64,000 bases of DNA from Paucimonas lemoignei (GCA_900475325.1 LS483371.1:930001-994000), one strand, 5' to 3'. Shown: positions 1-9,513, numbered from the stretch's first letter. The notes: generated by a model from the sequence alone, not told the origin. Numbers and translations are program-made.

Positions 1-101
1 CCGACGAAAATCAGCAACATGGCAAACAGGCTCAGCCACGCCGCCCGGTTTGCACCAGGTTGCGGGGTTGTCGGGCTGTCTGTCAGGCGCTTGTGGCTCA
101 T
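1..101 (-). CDS. DUF2946-like small membrane protein, 5' end only (partial)
   Basis: Only the first 33 codons lie in the window; the gene runs off the left edge. It starts with ATG at 101-99 and begins MSHKRLTDSPTTPQPGANRA, followed by a hydrophobic stretch (AWLSLFAMLLIFVG). In Pseudomonas, short DUF2946 proteins of this form sit directly after the PCu(A)C copper chaperone and before a copper TonB receptor, so this is probably a copper-handling accessory protein. It starts 12 bases after the chaperone gene stops and is likely in the same operon. The family call rests mainly on context and the N-terminal look, so it is tentative. Confidence 0.6.
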   Translation of the reverse strand, partial: MSHKRLTDSPTTPQPGANRAAWLSLFAMLLIFV

Positions 102-113
102 TTCAATCTGTTA

Positions 114-584
114 TCAGTGGCTGTGTTTGACGGCATCAGGCGCTTGTTTCATGACCGGAACCTGAACGGTCACCTCACCGGACTTTTCGAAGTGCAGGGT
201 CAGGGGGAAGGTCTGGCCGTCGGTTAGTCTGGAATTGTCTTGCAGCTCCAGCAACATCACGTGATAGCCCATCGGGGCAAAGACCGCATCGCCGCCGGCT
301 GCAACCTCAACGCTCGGCACCTGCTGCATTTTCATCAGGCCATTGGCGTGGACGTGTTCGTGAAGTTGCGCCAGACCGGCGACTGGGCTGTCGACGCTCA
401 CCAGTTTGTCGGCGGTGGTGCCGTTGTTGTGAATCACAAAGTACGCCGCCACCGTCGGCGCATTGGGCGGCAGCTCCATGGACCATGGGCTCGCGATCGT
501 CAGCTCGCCGAGTCGGTAGTCGTCGGCGCTGGCGTAACCGGTTGGCAGCAACAGGGCTGTCAGGATGAGCAGGTGTTTCAGCAT
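114..584 (-). CDS. PCu(A)C-type periplasmic copper chaperone
   Basis: A 156-residue exported protein with a signal peptide of about 20 residues (cleavage expected after YASA) and a cupredoxin-like PCu(A)C domain. The Cu(I)-binding signature H-X10-M-X21-H-X-M is fully present: His in LHEHV, Met of MKM 11 residues later, and the H-V-M triplet of GYHVMLL after exactly 21 residues. Proteins of this family pass Cu(I) to the CuA site of cytochrome oxidase or to other periplasmic acceptors. I chose the ATG at 584 because GGAGAGA lies just upstream and the protein then begins with a good signal peptide; a longer frame exists but adds nothing. The DUF2946 gene follows in the same direction. Confidence 0.93.
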   Translation of the reverse strand: MLKHLLILTALLLPTGYASADDYRLGELTIASPWSMELPPNAPTVAAYFVIHNNGTTADKLVSVDSPVAGLAQLHEHVHANGLMKMQQVPSVEVAAGGDAVFAPMGYHVMLLELQDNSRLTDGQTFPLTLHFEKSGEVTVQVPVMKQAPDAVKHSH

Positions 585-612
585 CGTATCTCTCCAATTG
601 ATGCAACCAAGA

Positions 613-706
613 CCTGTAGGAGCCAACTTGTTGGCGAGGAGGCTAGTACATCCGCCGCGTCTTTGTTTGCTGGAATATCTCTCGCGAACAAGTTCGCTCC
701 TACAGG
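613..706. repeat. REP inverted pair
   Basis: Two facing REP-type units, CTGTAGGAGCCAACTTGTTGG and its partner ending in CAAGTTCGCTCCTACAG, enclose about 45 bases of spacer. It lies between the copper chaperone start and the cobK stop. The arms are imperfect (AGCCAACTTGTTGGCGAG against CTCGCGAACAAGTTCGCT). Confidence 0.85.
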
Positions 707-1443
707 GAAAGCATCTTAACCTTCAACATCTCAAGCAACGCCTGACCGGAATCAAACTCGCGATCAACTCTCGGCAAATCCGGCCGCTTCAATATCAGCA
801 CCGGCACCTTCAACTCCCGCGCGACTTCCAGCTTGGCCTCGGTCGCATCGCCGCCGCTGTTCTTGCTGATCAGCACATCAATGTTGCGCTGCTGAAAAAG
901 CCTGCGTTCGTCTTCCAGCACAAAAGGCCCTCGTGCGCCGATGACTTCGCAACGCGCGTGATGGGGCACATCTCTCAGGGTGTTTTCCAGGGCACGCAGG
1001 GTCCAGAACTGCTGCTCGGGGATTTCATCCAGGTGCTGCAACGGCTCGCGACCCAAGGTGAACAACGGTCGCTTGAACGGCTGGAGCGCCGCAATCAGTT
1101 CATTCCAGTCGCCCACCTCACGCCAGTCATCATCGGCACTGGCCTGCCAGGCGGGCCGACGCAGGGCCCAGCAAGGAACATTGGCCAATGCGGCCGCGCG
1201 GGCAGCGTTGTGGCTGATTTGCGCGGCGTAAGGGTGAGTCGCGTCCACCAGCAAGTCGATGCCTTGCTCGGTGATGAACTGCGCCAGACCGTCGGCCCCG
1301 CCATAGCCGCCGACCCGCACCTCACAGGCCAGATTAGTCGGCACCCGGCCCACGCCCGCCAGGCTATAGATGTGCTGCGGCCCGAGGGTGTGGGCAATCG
1401 CCAATGCATCCGTGACACCGCCGAGCAACAGTAGCCGCTTCAC
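700..1443 (-). CDS. cobK: Precorrin-6A reductase
   Basis: A 247-residue protein matching CobK/CbiJ, which reduces the macrocycle of precorrin-6A with NADPH during corrin synthesis. The N-terminus [17 protein letters not shown] is the family's nucleotide-binding start, and [18 protein letters not shown] is a typical conserved block. The start codon is GTG at 1443, overlapping the cbiD stop as GTGA, so the two are translationally coupled. It is the last gene of the minus-strand cobL-cbiD-cobK unit. The stop lies inside the REP pair (613-706). Confidence 0.93.
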   Translation of the reverse strand: MKRLLLLGGVTDALAIAHTLGPQHIYSLAGVGRVPTNLACEVRVGGYGGADGLAQFITEQGIDLLVDATHPYAAQISHNAARAAALANVPCWALRRPAWQASADDDWREVGDWNELIAALQPFKRPLFTLGREPLQHLDEIPEQQFWTLRALENTLRDVPHHARCEVIGARGPFVLEDERRLFQQRNIDVLISKNSGGDATEAKLEVARELKVPVLILKRPDLPRVDREFDSGQALLEMLKVKMLSL

Positions 1444-2537
1444 GATTCAACCCCCGCTGTGCCGACAATCCCGCCCTGGCGGTCAATGGCAAACACTTCC
1501 ACGGACACCTGCTCCGGGACCACGCTGTGGGCGAAGTCCAGCGCATGCTGGCAAACGATATCCCCTAGCGGTACACCTTCGGCGGCGCACATCGCCAATG
1601 CCTGCTGGCTGGTGTTGGCGTCGCGAATCGCCTGCTGCAGCGCTTCGTTAGCCCCTCCATCCGCCGCCCACATGGCAAGTTGCGGCAGGTCGATGCTGGA
1701 GTGGCGGCTGTGCAGGTCCATGTGTTTGGCCGCCAGTTTGCTGATCTTGCCGAAGCCGCCGCAGATGCTCAGTTTGGCCACCGGCACTTTGCGCAGGTGT
1801 TTAAGCACCGCGCCGACGAAGTCGCCCATTTCGATCAGGGCGATGTCCGGCATGTGGTAGTAGCGGCGCATGGTGTCTTCGCTGGCATTGCCGGTGCAGG
1901 CGGCGATGTGCTGAAAGCCATTGGTTTTGGCGACGTCGATACCTTGATGGATCGACGCGATATAAGCCGCACAGGAAAACGGCCGCACAATGCCGCTGGT
2001 GCCCAGAATCGACAGCCCGCCGAGAATCCCCAATCGCGGGTTCATGGTTTTCAACGCCAGGGCTTCGCCGCCCTCGACGCTGACGGTGACTTCAAAACCG
2101 CCGCTGTAGCCTGACTCATCAGCAAGTTTTTGCAGGTGCTCGATGATCATCATGCGCGGCACTGGATTGATCGCCGGTTCGCCGACTTTCAACACCAGAC
2201 CAGGCCGGGTGACGGTGCCGACACCCGCCCCGGCAATGAACGTCACCGTGGGGATTTCCAGCAGCCTTACCCGAGTAAACACCAGCGCGCCGTGGGTGAC
2301 GTCCGGGTCGTCGCCCGCATCCTTGATGGTGCCCGCTTCTGCACCGCCAGCAATCAAGCGGCAGAACTCAAGGCGCATCTGCACCTGCTTGCCTTTGGGC
2401 AGCACGATCTCTACCGCGTCATTCACTTCCCCGCCGAGCAACAGCCGCGCCGCCGCCAGACAGGTCGCGGTGGCGCAGCTGCCTGTGGTCAGGCCGCTGC
2501 GCAGGGGGGCGGGTTGTTCGGCGGTTTCGTTACGCAT
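1440..2537 (-). CDS. cbiD: Cobalt-precorrin-5B C1-methyltransferase
   Basis: A 365-residue CbiD protein with the hallmark N-terminal block [14 protein letters not shown] and later [21 protein letters not shown]. CbiD methylates C1 with SAM and acts with the ring-contraction chemistry. It is classed with the anaerobic pathway, but Pseudomonas uses it together with the oxygen-dependent enzyme CobG, apparently in place of CobF. It overlaps cobL upstream as TGATG (start ATG at 2537) and cobK downstream as GTGA, so all three are one transcription unit. Confidence 0.93.
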   Translation of the reverse strand: MRNETAEQPAPLRSGLTTGSCATATCLAAARLLLGGEVNDAVEIVLPKGKQVQMRLEFCRLIAGGAEAGTIKDAGDDPDVTHGALVFTRVRLLEIPTVTFIAGAGVGTVTRPGLVLKVGEPAINPVPRMMIIEHLQKLADESGYSGGFEVTVSVEGGEALALKTMNPRLGILGGLSILGTSGIVRPFSCAAYIASIHQGIDVAKTNGFQHIAACTGNASEDTMRRYYHMPDIALIEMGDFVGAVLKHLRKVPVAKLSICGGFGKISKLAAKHMDLHSRHSSIDLPQLAMWAADGGANEALQQAIRDANTSQQALAMCAAEGVPLGDIVCQHALDFAHSVVPEQVSVEVFAIDRQGGIVGTAGVES

Positions 2538-3739
2538 CAGGGTTTGACCACGTCCAGCAGGGTGATCGGCAGGGCCTGGCGCCAGGTGTCGAACTCGCCC
2601 AAGGGTTTGGCGTGGGCGATATGAATCCGGGTCAGTTCACCGCCATGCACATCCCGCCAGGCCATCAGCGCGGCTTCGCTTTGCAGGGTCACGGCGTTGG
2701 CGACCAAGCGTCCACCCGAGCGCAGCTGCTGCCAGCAGGCTTCCAGCACGCCGGGGCGAGTGACGCCGCCACCGATGAAAATCGCGTCCGGCTGTTCCAG
2801 CCCGGTCAGTGCCTGAGGCGCGCTGCCACGCACCAATTGCAGGCCCGGCGCGCCCAAGGCATCGCGGTTGAATTCAATCAGTTGCTGACGACCTTCATCG
2901 GCCTCGATCGCCAGGGTTCGGCAAGTGGGGTGAGCGCGCATCCATTCGATACCGATGGAGCCGCAACCGGCGCCCACATCCCACAGCAGCTCGCCCGGCA
3001 CCGGCGCCAGACGCGCCAGGGTGATGGCGCGCACGTCGCGCTTGGTGAGTTGGCCGTCGTGCTCGAAGGCAGAGTCAGGCAGCCCGGCCAGCGGGGACAG
3101 GCGCAGAGCGCTGGCGTCGGCGCGGCAATCGATGGCGACCAAGTTCAACGCAGCAATCTCCGGGTTCGCCCATTCGCTGGCCAGCCCGTCCAGACGGCGC
3201 TCGGCGCTACCGCCAAGATGCTCCAGCACGGTCATGTGGCTCGGCCCGAAACCCCGTTCGCGCAACAAACCGGCAATCGCTGCCGGGCTGCTGCCGTCGT
3301 TGCTCAGCACTAGCAAGCGCACGCCGTGATGAAATTGCGCATTCAGCGCTGCCAATGGCCGAGCAACGACCGACAGGGTGACCACTTCTTGCAGCGGCCA
3401 GCCCATCCGTGCCGCCGCCAATGAATAGGAGGAGGGCGCAGGGTAGATCTGCATTTCTTCAATCGCGATCACCCGCGTCAGGCTGGCGCCCACGCCAAAC
3501 AGCATCGGGTCGCCGCTGGCCAGCACGCAAACCTCGGCGCCGCGCTGCTCCACAACCGGGTTCAGGGAAAACGGGCTGGGCCAGGCGCGCCGTTCGGCCT
3601 GGATGCACGGCGGCAACAACGCGAGCTGGCGCGGCCCGCCGAATACCTGATCGGCACGCAGCAGGGCATGCCGGGCGTTCTTGCCCAGGCCTTTGTAACC
3701 GTCTTCACCGATTCCCACGACTGTCAGCCAGGGCGACAT
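2537..3739 (-). CDS. cobL: Precorrin-6Y C5,15-methyltransferase (decarboxylating)
   Basis: A 400-residue fusion of two methyltransferases. The N-terminal half (about 1-200) is CbiE-like (begins [15 protein letters not shown], with [11 protein letters not shown]). The C-terminal half (about 205-400) is CbiT-like, with the SAM site [17 protein letters not shown] and the downstream AIFIGGG block. Together they methylate C5 and C15 and remove the C12 acetate carboxyl. Start ATG at 3739. It is the first gene of the minus-strand cob unit and is divergent from cobG, so the short gap at 3740-3857 must hold both promoters. Confidence 0.94.
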   Translation of the reverse strand: MSPWLTVVGIGEDGYKGLGKNARHALLRADQVFGGPRQLALLPPCIQAERRAWPSPFSLNPVVEQRGAEVCVLASGDPMLFGVGASLTRVIAIEEMQIYPAPSSYSLAAARMGWPLQEVVTLSVVARPLAALNAQFHHGVRLLVLSNDGSSPAAIAGLLRERGFGPSHMTVLEHLGGSAERRLDGLASEWANPEIAALNLVAIDCRADASALRLSPLAGLPDSAFEHDGQLTKRDVRAITLARLAPVPGELLWDVGAGCGSIGIEWMRAHPTCRTLAIEADEGRQQLIEFNRDALGAPGLQLVRGSAPQALTGLEQPDAIFIGGGVTRPGVLEACWQQLRSGGRLVANAVTLQSEAALMAWRDVHGGELTRIHIAHAKPLGEFDTWRQALPITLLDVVKP

Positions 3740-3857
3740 TTGCTTACCTCAATCCAATCTTCCGACAGAGCGGCTTTTCATGCCTGCGGACAAAGCAGGC
3801 ATAATACCGCGCCATCGGGCACAACGTGTCCATTCAGACCTAATTGACGGTGATCCA

Positions 3858-5210
3858 TTGACCGAGCAGAAGTCCGCTCGCACGCCAACCGCATCGCTAC
3901 GCCCCTCGGCCTGTCCGGGGTTGCTGCGTATCGTCCCGGCGTTGGACGGCGGGATCTGCCGGATCAAACTGGCGGGCGGTTCTATCACCTCGGCTCAGGC
4001 GCAGGCGGTGGCCCAGGCGGCACAGCGCTATGCCCAGGGTGTAATCGAAGTCACCAACCGCGCCAATCTGCAGATTCGTGGCATTGGCGCGGAGCAGGAT
4101 GGGCTGATTGACACCGTGCTGGCAGCGGGCCTTGGGCCGAATAACCCCGACAGCGATGACGTGCGCAACCTGATGCTCAGCCCTACGGCAGGCCTGGACC
4201 CGCACATGCTGCTGGATGTGCGGCCTTTAGCCGCGCAGATTCTGGCAGCGCTGGAGAACAACCCGCGTTTTCACGACTTGTCGCCCAAGTTCGCCTTGTC
4301 ACTGGATGGCGGCGAAGGACTGGTGATGCTCGAACATCCCCATGATCTCTGGCTGTCGGCGATGAACATCGACGGCGAAATCTTGCTCGGCTTTGGGCTG
4401 GCCGGTTGCCCGGCGCATGACTCGCCCTTGGCGGCGGTCCCGGTGGCTAAAGGGATGGAACTGGTGTTAGCGGTGCTGGAGCTGTTTCTCGACATCGCAC
4501 GCCCTGAGCAAGTACGCATGCGGCATCTGTTGGCCGAGCAGTCGCCGGGGCAGATGGTGCAACAGTTGCAGATGCGTCTGGGCTTTCCGCTGCGCGCTGA
4601 TCAAAAAGTGACCGCTTGGCGACGTCAGGCGATTGCGTCCAATCGGCACATCGGCATTTATCCACAGCGCGAACCCGGCAAAGTCGCCGTTGGCGGCGTG
4701 GCGCCTCTGGGGCGTCTGGATCCGGCGATGCTGAGCGCGGTTGCGCAACTGGCGGCTGATTTCGGCGATGGCAGCCTGCGCCTCACGCCTTGGCAAAGCC
4801 TGTTGTTGCCCTATGTCCCCGGCGAGTACGCGGAGCAGGTTTTGCAGGGGCTGCAAACGGCGGGGCTGCTGTGTTCGGCTGAGCTACCCTTGGCGCAGAT
4901 CATTGCCTGCACCGGTTCCACCGATTGCGCCAAGGGCCAGGCCGACACCAAGGCCGACGCGCGCCTGTTGGCGGGCCAATTGCAACGCAGCGGCATTAGC
5001 CGGCCCGTGCATCTGTCAGGCTGCAAGCGTTCGTGCGCTGCGGCGCATCTGGCCTCGGTCACTTTGCTGGCCGTTTCTCCCGGCCATTACGACCTTTATT
5101 TTCGCGATGCAGGCCAGCCCGGTTTTGGTGCCCTGCAAGCGCGTGACCTCACTATTGAAGCAGCCGGCGCGTTATTGATCGCCGACTCACGGAGCAACAC
5201 CCATGATTGA
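3858..5210 (+). CDS. cobG: Precorrin-3B synthase (oxygen-dependent)
   Basis: A protein of the nitrite/sulfite-reductase-like family. CobG is an Fe-S monooxygenase that hydroxylates C20 of precorrin-3A and forms the lactone that precedes ring contraction. The cluster ligands are visible as C-X5-C (ACTGSTDCAKGQ) and C-X3-C (SGCKRSC). The frame is open from an ATG at 3780, but that would add 26 residues (MPADKAGIIPRHRAQ..) unlike the family. I prefer the TTG at 3858, giving about 450 residues starting before EQKSARTP and the conserved RPSACPGLLRIVPALDGGICR. The ribosome site for the TTG is weak, so the start stays open. It overlaps cobH by 8 bases. Confidence 0.9.
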   Translation: MTEQKSARTPTASLRPSACPGLLRIVPALDGGICRIKLAGGSITSAQAQAVAQAAQRYAQGVIEVTNRANLQIRGIGAEQDGLIDTVLAAGLGPNNPDSDDVRNLMLSPTAGLDPHMLLDVRPLAAQILAALENNPRFHDLSPKFALSLDGGEGLVMLEHPHDLWLSAMNIDGEILLGFGLAGCPAHDSPLAAVPVAKGMELVLAVLELFLDIARPEQVRMRHLLAEQSPGQMVQQLQMRLGFPLRADQKVTAWRRQAIASNRHIGIYPQREPGKVAVGGVAPLGRLDPAMLSAVAQLAADFGDGSLRLTPWQSLLLPYVPGEYAEQVLQGLQTAGLLCSAELPLAQIIACTGSTDCAKGQADTKADARLLAGQLQRSGISRPVHLSGCKRSCAAAHLASVTLLAVSPGHYDLYFRDAGQPGFGALQARDLTIEAAGALLIADSRSNTHD

Positions 5211-5829
5211 TTACATCCGCGATGGTCAGGAGATTTATCGCAACTCCTTCTCGATCATTCGTGCGGAAGCGCGTCTGGACACGATCCCAGCCGATCTGGA
5301 AAAGCTCGCCGTTCGCGTGATCCACGCCTGCGGCATGGTGGAGGTCATCGAAGACCTGCGCTTTTCGGAAGGTGCAGGCAAGGCCGGGCGCGATGCATTG
5401 GCCGCTGGTGCGCCGATCCTCTGTGATGCGCGCATGGTGTCCGAAGGCATCACCCGCACGCGTCTGCCCGCCAACAATCAGATCATCTGCACGCTGCACG
5501 ATGAAGGCGTGCGGGAAATGGCCCTGGATCTGGGCAATACCCGTTCCGCAGTGGCGCTGGAGCTATGGCGTCCGCATCTGGAAGGCAGCGTAGTGGTCAT
5601 CGGCAACGCACCGACGGCGCTCTTCTATCTGCTGGAAATGCTCGATGCTGGCGCGCCGAAACCGGCGTTGATCCTGGGCTTCCCGGTGGGCTTCGTCGGT
5701 GCTGCAGAATCCAAGGCCATGCTCGCCGCGGACAGCCGTGGCGTGCCGTTCGTGATCATGCAGGGTCGTCGTGGCGGTAGCGCCATGGCGGTGGCTGCGG
5801 TCAACGCACTGGCCACGGAGATCGAATGA
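5203..5829 (+). CDS. cobH: Precorrin-8X methylmutase
   Basis: A 208-residue CobH/CbiC protein that moves the methyl group from C11 to C12, turning precorrin-8X into hydrogenobyrinate. The catalytic histidine is His41 in [11 protein letters not shown], and the later [24 protein letters not shown] and [16 protein letters not shown] blocks are family typical. The ATG at 5203 lies inside the end of cobG, and the stop overlaps the cobI start (ATGATG at 5826-5831). Confidence 0.96.
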   Translation: MIDYIRDGQEIYRNSFSIIRAEARLDTIPADLEKLAVRVIHACGMVEVIEDLRFSEGAGKAGRDALAAGAPILCDARMVSEGITRTRLPANNQIICTLHDEGVREMALDLGNTRSAVALELWRPHLEGSVVVIGNAPTALFYLLEMLDAGAPKPALILGFPVGFVGAAESKAMLAADSRGVPFVIMQGRRGGSAMAVAAVNALATEIE

Positions 5830-6560
5830 TGCAGGCACGCGGTCGATTGATTGGCCTGGGCGTCGGCCCCGGCGACCCGGAGCTGATTACCGTCAAGGCG
5901 CTGCGCCTGTTGCGTGAGTCTCCCGTGATTGCCTACTTCGTCGCCAAGGGTAAGAAGGGCAACGCATTCGGCATTATCGAAGGCCATCTGCAGGACGCTC
6001 AGACGTTGATGCCCCTGGTCTATCCGGTGACCACCGAAGCCTTGCCTGCGCCGATGTCCTACGAAAAAGTCATCAGCGATTTCTATGATGAATCCAGCGC
6101 GGAGGTTGCGGCGCACCTGGACGCCGGGCGTGATGTGGCGGTCATCTGCGAAGGCGACCCGTTCTTCTATGGCTCCTACATGTACCTGCACGACCGCCTC
6201 GCCGATAAGTACGAGGCCGAAGTGGTGCCGGGCGTCTGCTCGATGTTGGGCGGCGCTTCCGTGCTGGGCGCGCCGCTGGTGTATCGCAACCAGAGCCTGT
6301 CGGTGCTGTCCGGCGTGCTGTCCCACGATGAACTCAAGCGCAAGCTGGCTGATGCCGACGCCGCTGTGATCATGAAGCTGGGGCGCAACTTCCCCAAGGT
6401 TCGTCTGGTCCTGGAAGAACTGGGTTTGGCCGGTCGGGCGCTGTACGTTGAGCGCGCCACCATGGCCAACCAGAAAATCGTCCCGCTGGACGAAGTGGTG
6501 CCGATGTCATCGCCGTATTTCTCGCTGATCATCGTTCCCGGCGAAAGGTGGCAAGGCTGA
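5826..6560 (+). CDS. cobI: Precorrin-2 C20-methyltransferase
   Basis: A 244-residue tetrapyrrole methylase. It opens with the glycine-rich [20 protein letters not shown] motif of SAM-dependent corrin methyltransferases and carries [14 protein letters not shown] in the active-site region. It adds the C20 methyl to precorrin-2. Two consecutive ATGs (5826 and 5829) are possible starts; the difference is one residue. Its stop overlaps the next start as TGATG at 6558-6562, fitting the tightly coupled cobGHIJ operon. Confidence 0.95.
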   Translation: MMQARGRLIGLGVGPGDPELITVKALRLLRESPVIAYFVAKGKKGNAFGIIEGHLQDAQTLMPLVYPVTTEALPAPMSYEKVISDFYDESSAEVAAHLDAGRDVAVICEGDPFFYGSYMYLHDRLADKYEAEVVPGVCSMLGGASVLGAPLVYRNQSLSVLSGVLSHDELKRKLADADAAVIMKLGRNFPKVRLVLEELGLAGRALYVERATMANQKIVPLDEVVPMSSPYFSLIIVPGERWQG

Positions 6561-8263
6561 TGGCGCATAACATCCCGGCCATTGTGATTCTGGGCAATGG
6601 CAGCCTCAGCACCGCTCGACGTATTCAACAGTTGTATCCGGATTCTCTGGTCTACGGCCTGATTGACCGGGTGCAAGGCGCAGACCGCACCTACAGCGAG
6701 TTCGGCGCCACGCTGCGTCAGTTTTATCAGCAGAACACGCCGATCATTGCGTTGTGTGCTGCGGGCATCGTGATCCGGACCCTGGCGCCGCTGTTGCTGG
6801 AAAAAGGCGCAGAACCTGCCGTGCTGGCCATCGCCGAAGATGGCAGTGCCGTGGTGCCGCTTCTGGGCGGGCTGGGCGGTGTCAACGTCATGGCTCGCGA
6901 GATTGCAGCCGGCCTGGGCATTGCCCCGGCGATCACCACCAGCGGCGAATTGCGTTTCGGCACCTGCCTGCTCAACCCGCCAACCGGTTATGCCCTGGGC
7001 GATCTGGAGTTGGGCAAGCGCTTTGTTTCGGATTTGCTGTCTGGCGAAAGCGTGCGCATTGAAGGCTCCGCGCCCTGGCTGGCTCAGGCGCAGTTGCCAG
7101 AAAACGAACAGGCGCAACTGGCGATTCACGTCAGCTGCGCCGAGCGCGAGCCATCGGCCAATGAATTGCTGATCTACCCGCGTAGCGTGGCGGTGGCTGT
7201 TACTGCGATTGACGCTGAGTTGAGCGTTCGGGTGGGTGCCGCGTTGCACGACGCCGGCATCGCCGCGCAATCCCTGGCTTGCGTGCTGGCGGCTGATTCA
7301 CAGATGGGCGACCCGCTGTTGCATCAGGCAGCCCGTGAGCTGAACGTTCCGTTGCGCTTTGTGGCTCAGGCTTCAGCGCTGGAAATGGCCGCCCTCGCGG
7401 TACCGCAATTGCTGCCGCCGATTAACGTCAACGAAGACCTGGCCATCGCGGTCGCGCCGCAACCGCTGGATGTTCAGCGGATCGGCAAAGCACGGGGTCG
7501 GCTGGCGGTGATTGGTCTGGGCCCCGGCGCCGCAGACTTGATGGTGCCTGCGGTCAAGGCCGAGCTGGCACGGGCCAACGACATCCTGGGTTATGAGACT
7601 TACGTGCGCATGGCCGGGCCGTTTCGTGCCGATCAGGTCATGCACTGCACCGACAATCGCGAAGAGATGCAGCGCGCTCGTCATGCTTTCGAGCTGGCTG
7701 TATCCGGGCGTTCGGTGGTGGTGGTGTCGTCTGGCGACCCTGGTGTATTTGCCATGGCCTCGGCGGTGCTCGAAGCCCTGCATGAGTCCAGCAATGCCGA
7801 TTGGCACAACGTCGAACTGGAAATCCTGCCGGGCGTATCCGCTTCGTTGGCGACCGCCGCCCAGGCGGGTGCGCCGCTGGGACATGACTTCTGCGTCATG
7901 TCCCTGTCAGACAACCTCAAGCCTTGGGACATCATCGAGAAGCGCCTCGATCTCGCCTCGCAAGCCGACCTGGCACTGGCCTTCTACAACCCGATTTCCC
8001 GCTCAAGGCCCTGGCAACTGGGCCGCGCCCTGGAAATCGTCCGCCAGCACCGCTCGCCTGAAACGCCTGTGACGCTGGGGCGCGACATTGGGCGTCCTGG
8101 GCAAACGTTGCGCATCATCACCCTGGGCGAACTCACGCCCGACCAGGTCGACATGCGCACCATGGTGTTGATCGGTTCATCGACCACCTGCACCTTTCCC
8201 CGGCCGGAGGGTGGTCAGTGGGTTTATACGCCGCGTTGGTATGGTGAAAAAGCCCCCCGCTGA
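6560..8263 (+). CDS. cobJ: CbiG-like domain fused to precorrin-3B C17-methyltransferase
   Basis: A 567-residue fusion. Residues 1 to about 300 are CbiG/CobE-like: an N-terminal block with LCAAGIVIRTLAPLL and SAVVPLLGGLGGVNVMAREIA, then a CobE-like part with AVGVTAI-type sequence (VAVAVTAIDAEL). From about residue 305 a tetrapyrrole methylase begins (GRLAVIGLGPGAADLMVPAV, VVVVSSGDPGVFAMASAVLE), which is CobJ, the enzyme that methylates C17 and contracts the ring. ATG at 6560 overlaps the cobI stop; an upstream in-frame start would add only 4 residues. Fused forms of this length are usual in Pseudomonas. It ends the cobGHIJ unit. Confidence 0.93.
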   Translation: MAHNIPAIVILGNGSLSTARRIQQLYPDSLVYGLIDRVQGADRTYSEFGATLRQFYQQNTPIIALCAAGIVIRTLAPLLLEKGAEPAVLAIAEDGSAVVPLLGGLGGVNVMAREIAAGLGIAPAITTSGELRFGTCLLNPPTGYALGDLELGKRFVSDLLSGESVRIEGSAPWLAQAQLPENEQAQLAIHVSCAEREPSANELLIYPRSVAVAVTAIDAELSVRVGAALHDAGIAAQSLACVLAADSQMGDPLLHQAARELNVPLRFVAQASALEMAALAVPQLLPPINVNEDLAIAVAPQPLDVQRIGKARGRLAVIGLGPGAADLMVPAVKAELARANDILGYETYVRMAGPFRADQVMHCTDNREEMQRARHAFELAVSGRSVVVVSSGDPGVFAMASAVLEALHESSNADWHNVELEILPGVSASLATAAQAGAPLGHDFCVMSLSDNLKPWDIIEKRLDLASQADLALAFYNPISRSRPWQLGRALEIVRQHRSPETPVTLGRDIGRPGQTLRIITLGELTPDQVDMRTMVLIGSSTTCTFPRPEGGQWVYTPRWYGEKAPR

Positions 8264-8376
8264 TATCGGTGCTGCGTCTAAGACCGGCGTGCACCTGCCG
8301 CTTTCGTTGAATGGATGTCGATATGTGGAGACTTCAGCGGAACCCGCAGCAAACGCACTCGCTGGGAGACAAATAG

Positions 8377-8416
8377 CAACACCGGTCTATTAGCAGTTCT
8401 GACCTGACCGGTGTTG
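8377..8416. terminator. Inverted repeat after cobJ
   Basis: The arms CAACACCGGTC (8377-8387) and GACCGGTGTTG (8406-8416) are perfect, with an 18-base loop. It sits 114 bases past the cobJ stop and could end the cobGHIJ transcript, but no T-run follows, so a factor-independent terminator is not certain. Confidence 0.45.
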
Positions 8417-8692
8417 TGGCGCTTCAGAGGACTATCTATCTGTCTATTATCGTAAGACTTTTCCTTAATTTAAGTAGTAGCTGGTTATCAATGTGCGTTG
8501 ATTGTTCTCTCTCTTGAGACTGATTATTCGACACTGTCATCACTCGGCCATATCAAGAATTCCCTCAATTAATCTACGCGCTTTGTATTCGCTGGCTGCT
8601 GGCGAGTTTATCCAATTGAGAGCGGCTTTTTAAAAGTGTCTGAGAAGGGGTAGGGGCTAATGGTTATTTACAGAAACGCGCCCGTAATGGGC

Positions 8693-8723
8693 CTAGACGC
8701 AGCTTCGGAGGTGCGCTAGTTTT
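8693..8723 (+). terminator. Terminator-like hairpin in the leader of the 8764 operon
   Basis: CTAG-A-CGCA at 8693-8701 pairs with TGCG-CTAG at 8712-8719, followed directly by TTTT at 8720-8723. It lies 40 bases before the ATG at 8764. It could be the terminator of something upstream or an attenuator for this operon. Confidence 0.45.
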
Positions 8724-8763
8724 GCGTTGTCCATGACGGACTCAGTGAACTAAAAGGGACTTT

Positions 8764-9501
8764 ATGAAATATTTAGAACAGCCTGAGGATTTAATCGAAA
8801 GCGGCATGGGTCGCTTGAGTGAGCTGGCGCAGCTTGATGGTGATACCGGAAAAGATACCGCGGCCGTGGTCGAGAATGTTCTGGTGTCTATCACCGGAGG
8901 TATGACGACCAGCAATAAAGAGATTGTTTTGGATGCCGTTCAATATGCCATGACCAAGGCGGGACACTCCCGGAAAAATATTGAGTGGTACGAAACCTTC
9001 ATGAAGGCAATGACGACGTGCGGGTTTCCTTCAACACGTGCACGTTATGGCGAATACCGGGCGACCGATACCCGCCTGACCATGGACCAGTTGGGGCTGG
9101 AGATTCTCACAAAACTGATTGGTTCCGCCGTTGCGGGCCCGATTAGCGCCAATCTTTTGCTGAGCCTGGTAGGCAGTGCGTTTGAAAGTCTGAAATCCCA
9201 GGATGAGCCGCTTGAGCTGTTTCAGCGTTCAGTCAAGCGCTTCAATGACGTCAGTTTCGCGATTGTCTCAGGTGTCGAGACCGCGGACGGTGACGTACTA
9301 CTGGCAATGGCGATCGTTACACTCAAGGTACAGGTAAGTGCCACCAATGTGCTCTTCTGGGATTTCAATACTTCTTCCGTCGCAATCGAACGCGGCGAAA
9401 ATGCGACGATTCTGAATCGCCGACAGTGGCGTCGGGCGGAGAAAGCGGTCGATCAATACCTGACCAATGAAGTGTTGGCTGAGTTCGCAAGTATCAACTG
9501 A
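8764..9501 (+). CDS. Unknown protein, paralogue A of a three-gene cluster
   Basis: A 245-residue soluble-looking protein I do not recognise. It is rich in helix-forming residues in the first two thirds, has a hydrophobic, Ala/Leu-rich segment (about 110-140, LTKLIGSAVAGPISANLLLSL), and ends in an apparent beta-rich part closed by a basic helix (NRRQWRRAEKAVDQYL). Parts align by eye with the next two proteins: KEIVLDAVQYAMTKA here, KEDVISASLYIQLAA in the second, KSDILDCLAYAEIKA in the third, each followed by a W..(Y/K)...M/L...G segment. There is no signal peptide. AAAGGGAC lies before the ATG. First gene of the operon; function unknown. Confidence 0.8.
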   Translation: MKYLEQPEDLIESGMGRLSELAQLDGDTGKDTAAVVENVLVSITGGMTTSNKEIVLDAVQYAMTKAGHSRKNIEWYETFMKAMTTCGFPSTRARYGEYRATDTRLTMDQLGLEILTKLIGSAVAGPISANLLLSLVGSAFESLKSQDEPLELFQRSVKRFNDVSFAIVSGVETADGDVLLAMAIVTLKVQVSATNVLFWDFNTSSVAIERGENATILNRRQWRRAEKAVDQYLTNEVLAEFASIN

Positions 9502-9513
9502 TTCGATTTACGA

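Larger units (their letters stand above)
8264..8763 (+). promoter_or_regulatory. AT-rich 500-base leader upstream of the three-paralogue operon
   Basis: No convincing gene lies here. The stretch is visibly richer in A and T than its flanks. It holds an 11-bp perfect inverted repeat at 8377-8416 and a terminator-like hairpin at 8693-8723, both listed separately. The promoter of the 8764 operon must be here or just before the second hairpin, but I cannot pick boxes with confidence. Confidence 0.45.

Noticed and set aside
105..125. CAGCCACTG word on minus resembling a B12-riboswitch box near cobalamin genes
   Set aside because: It is formed by the end of the copper chaperone gene, on the wrong side and strand for the cob genes, and no surrounding riboswitch fold is seen.
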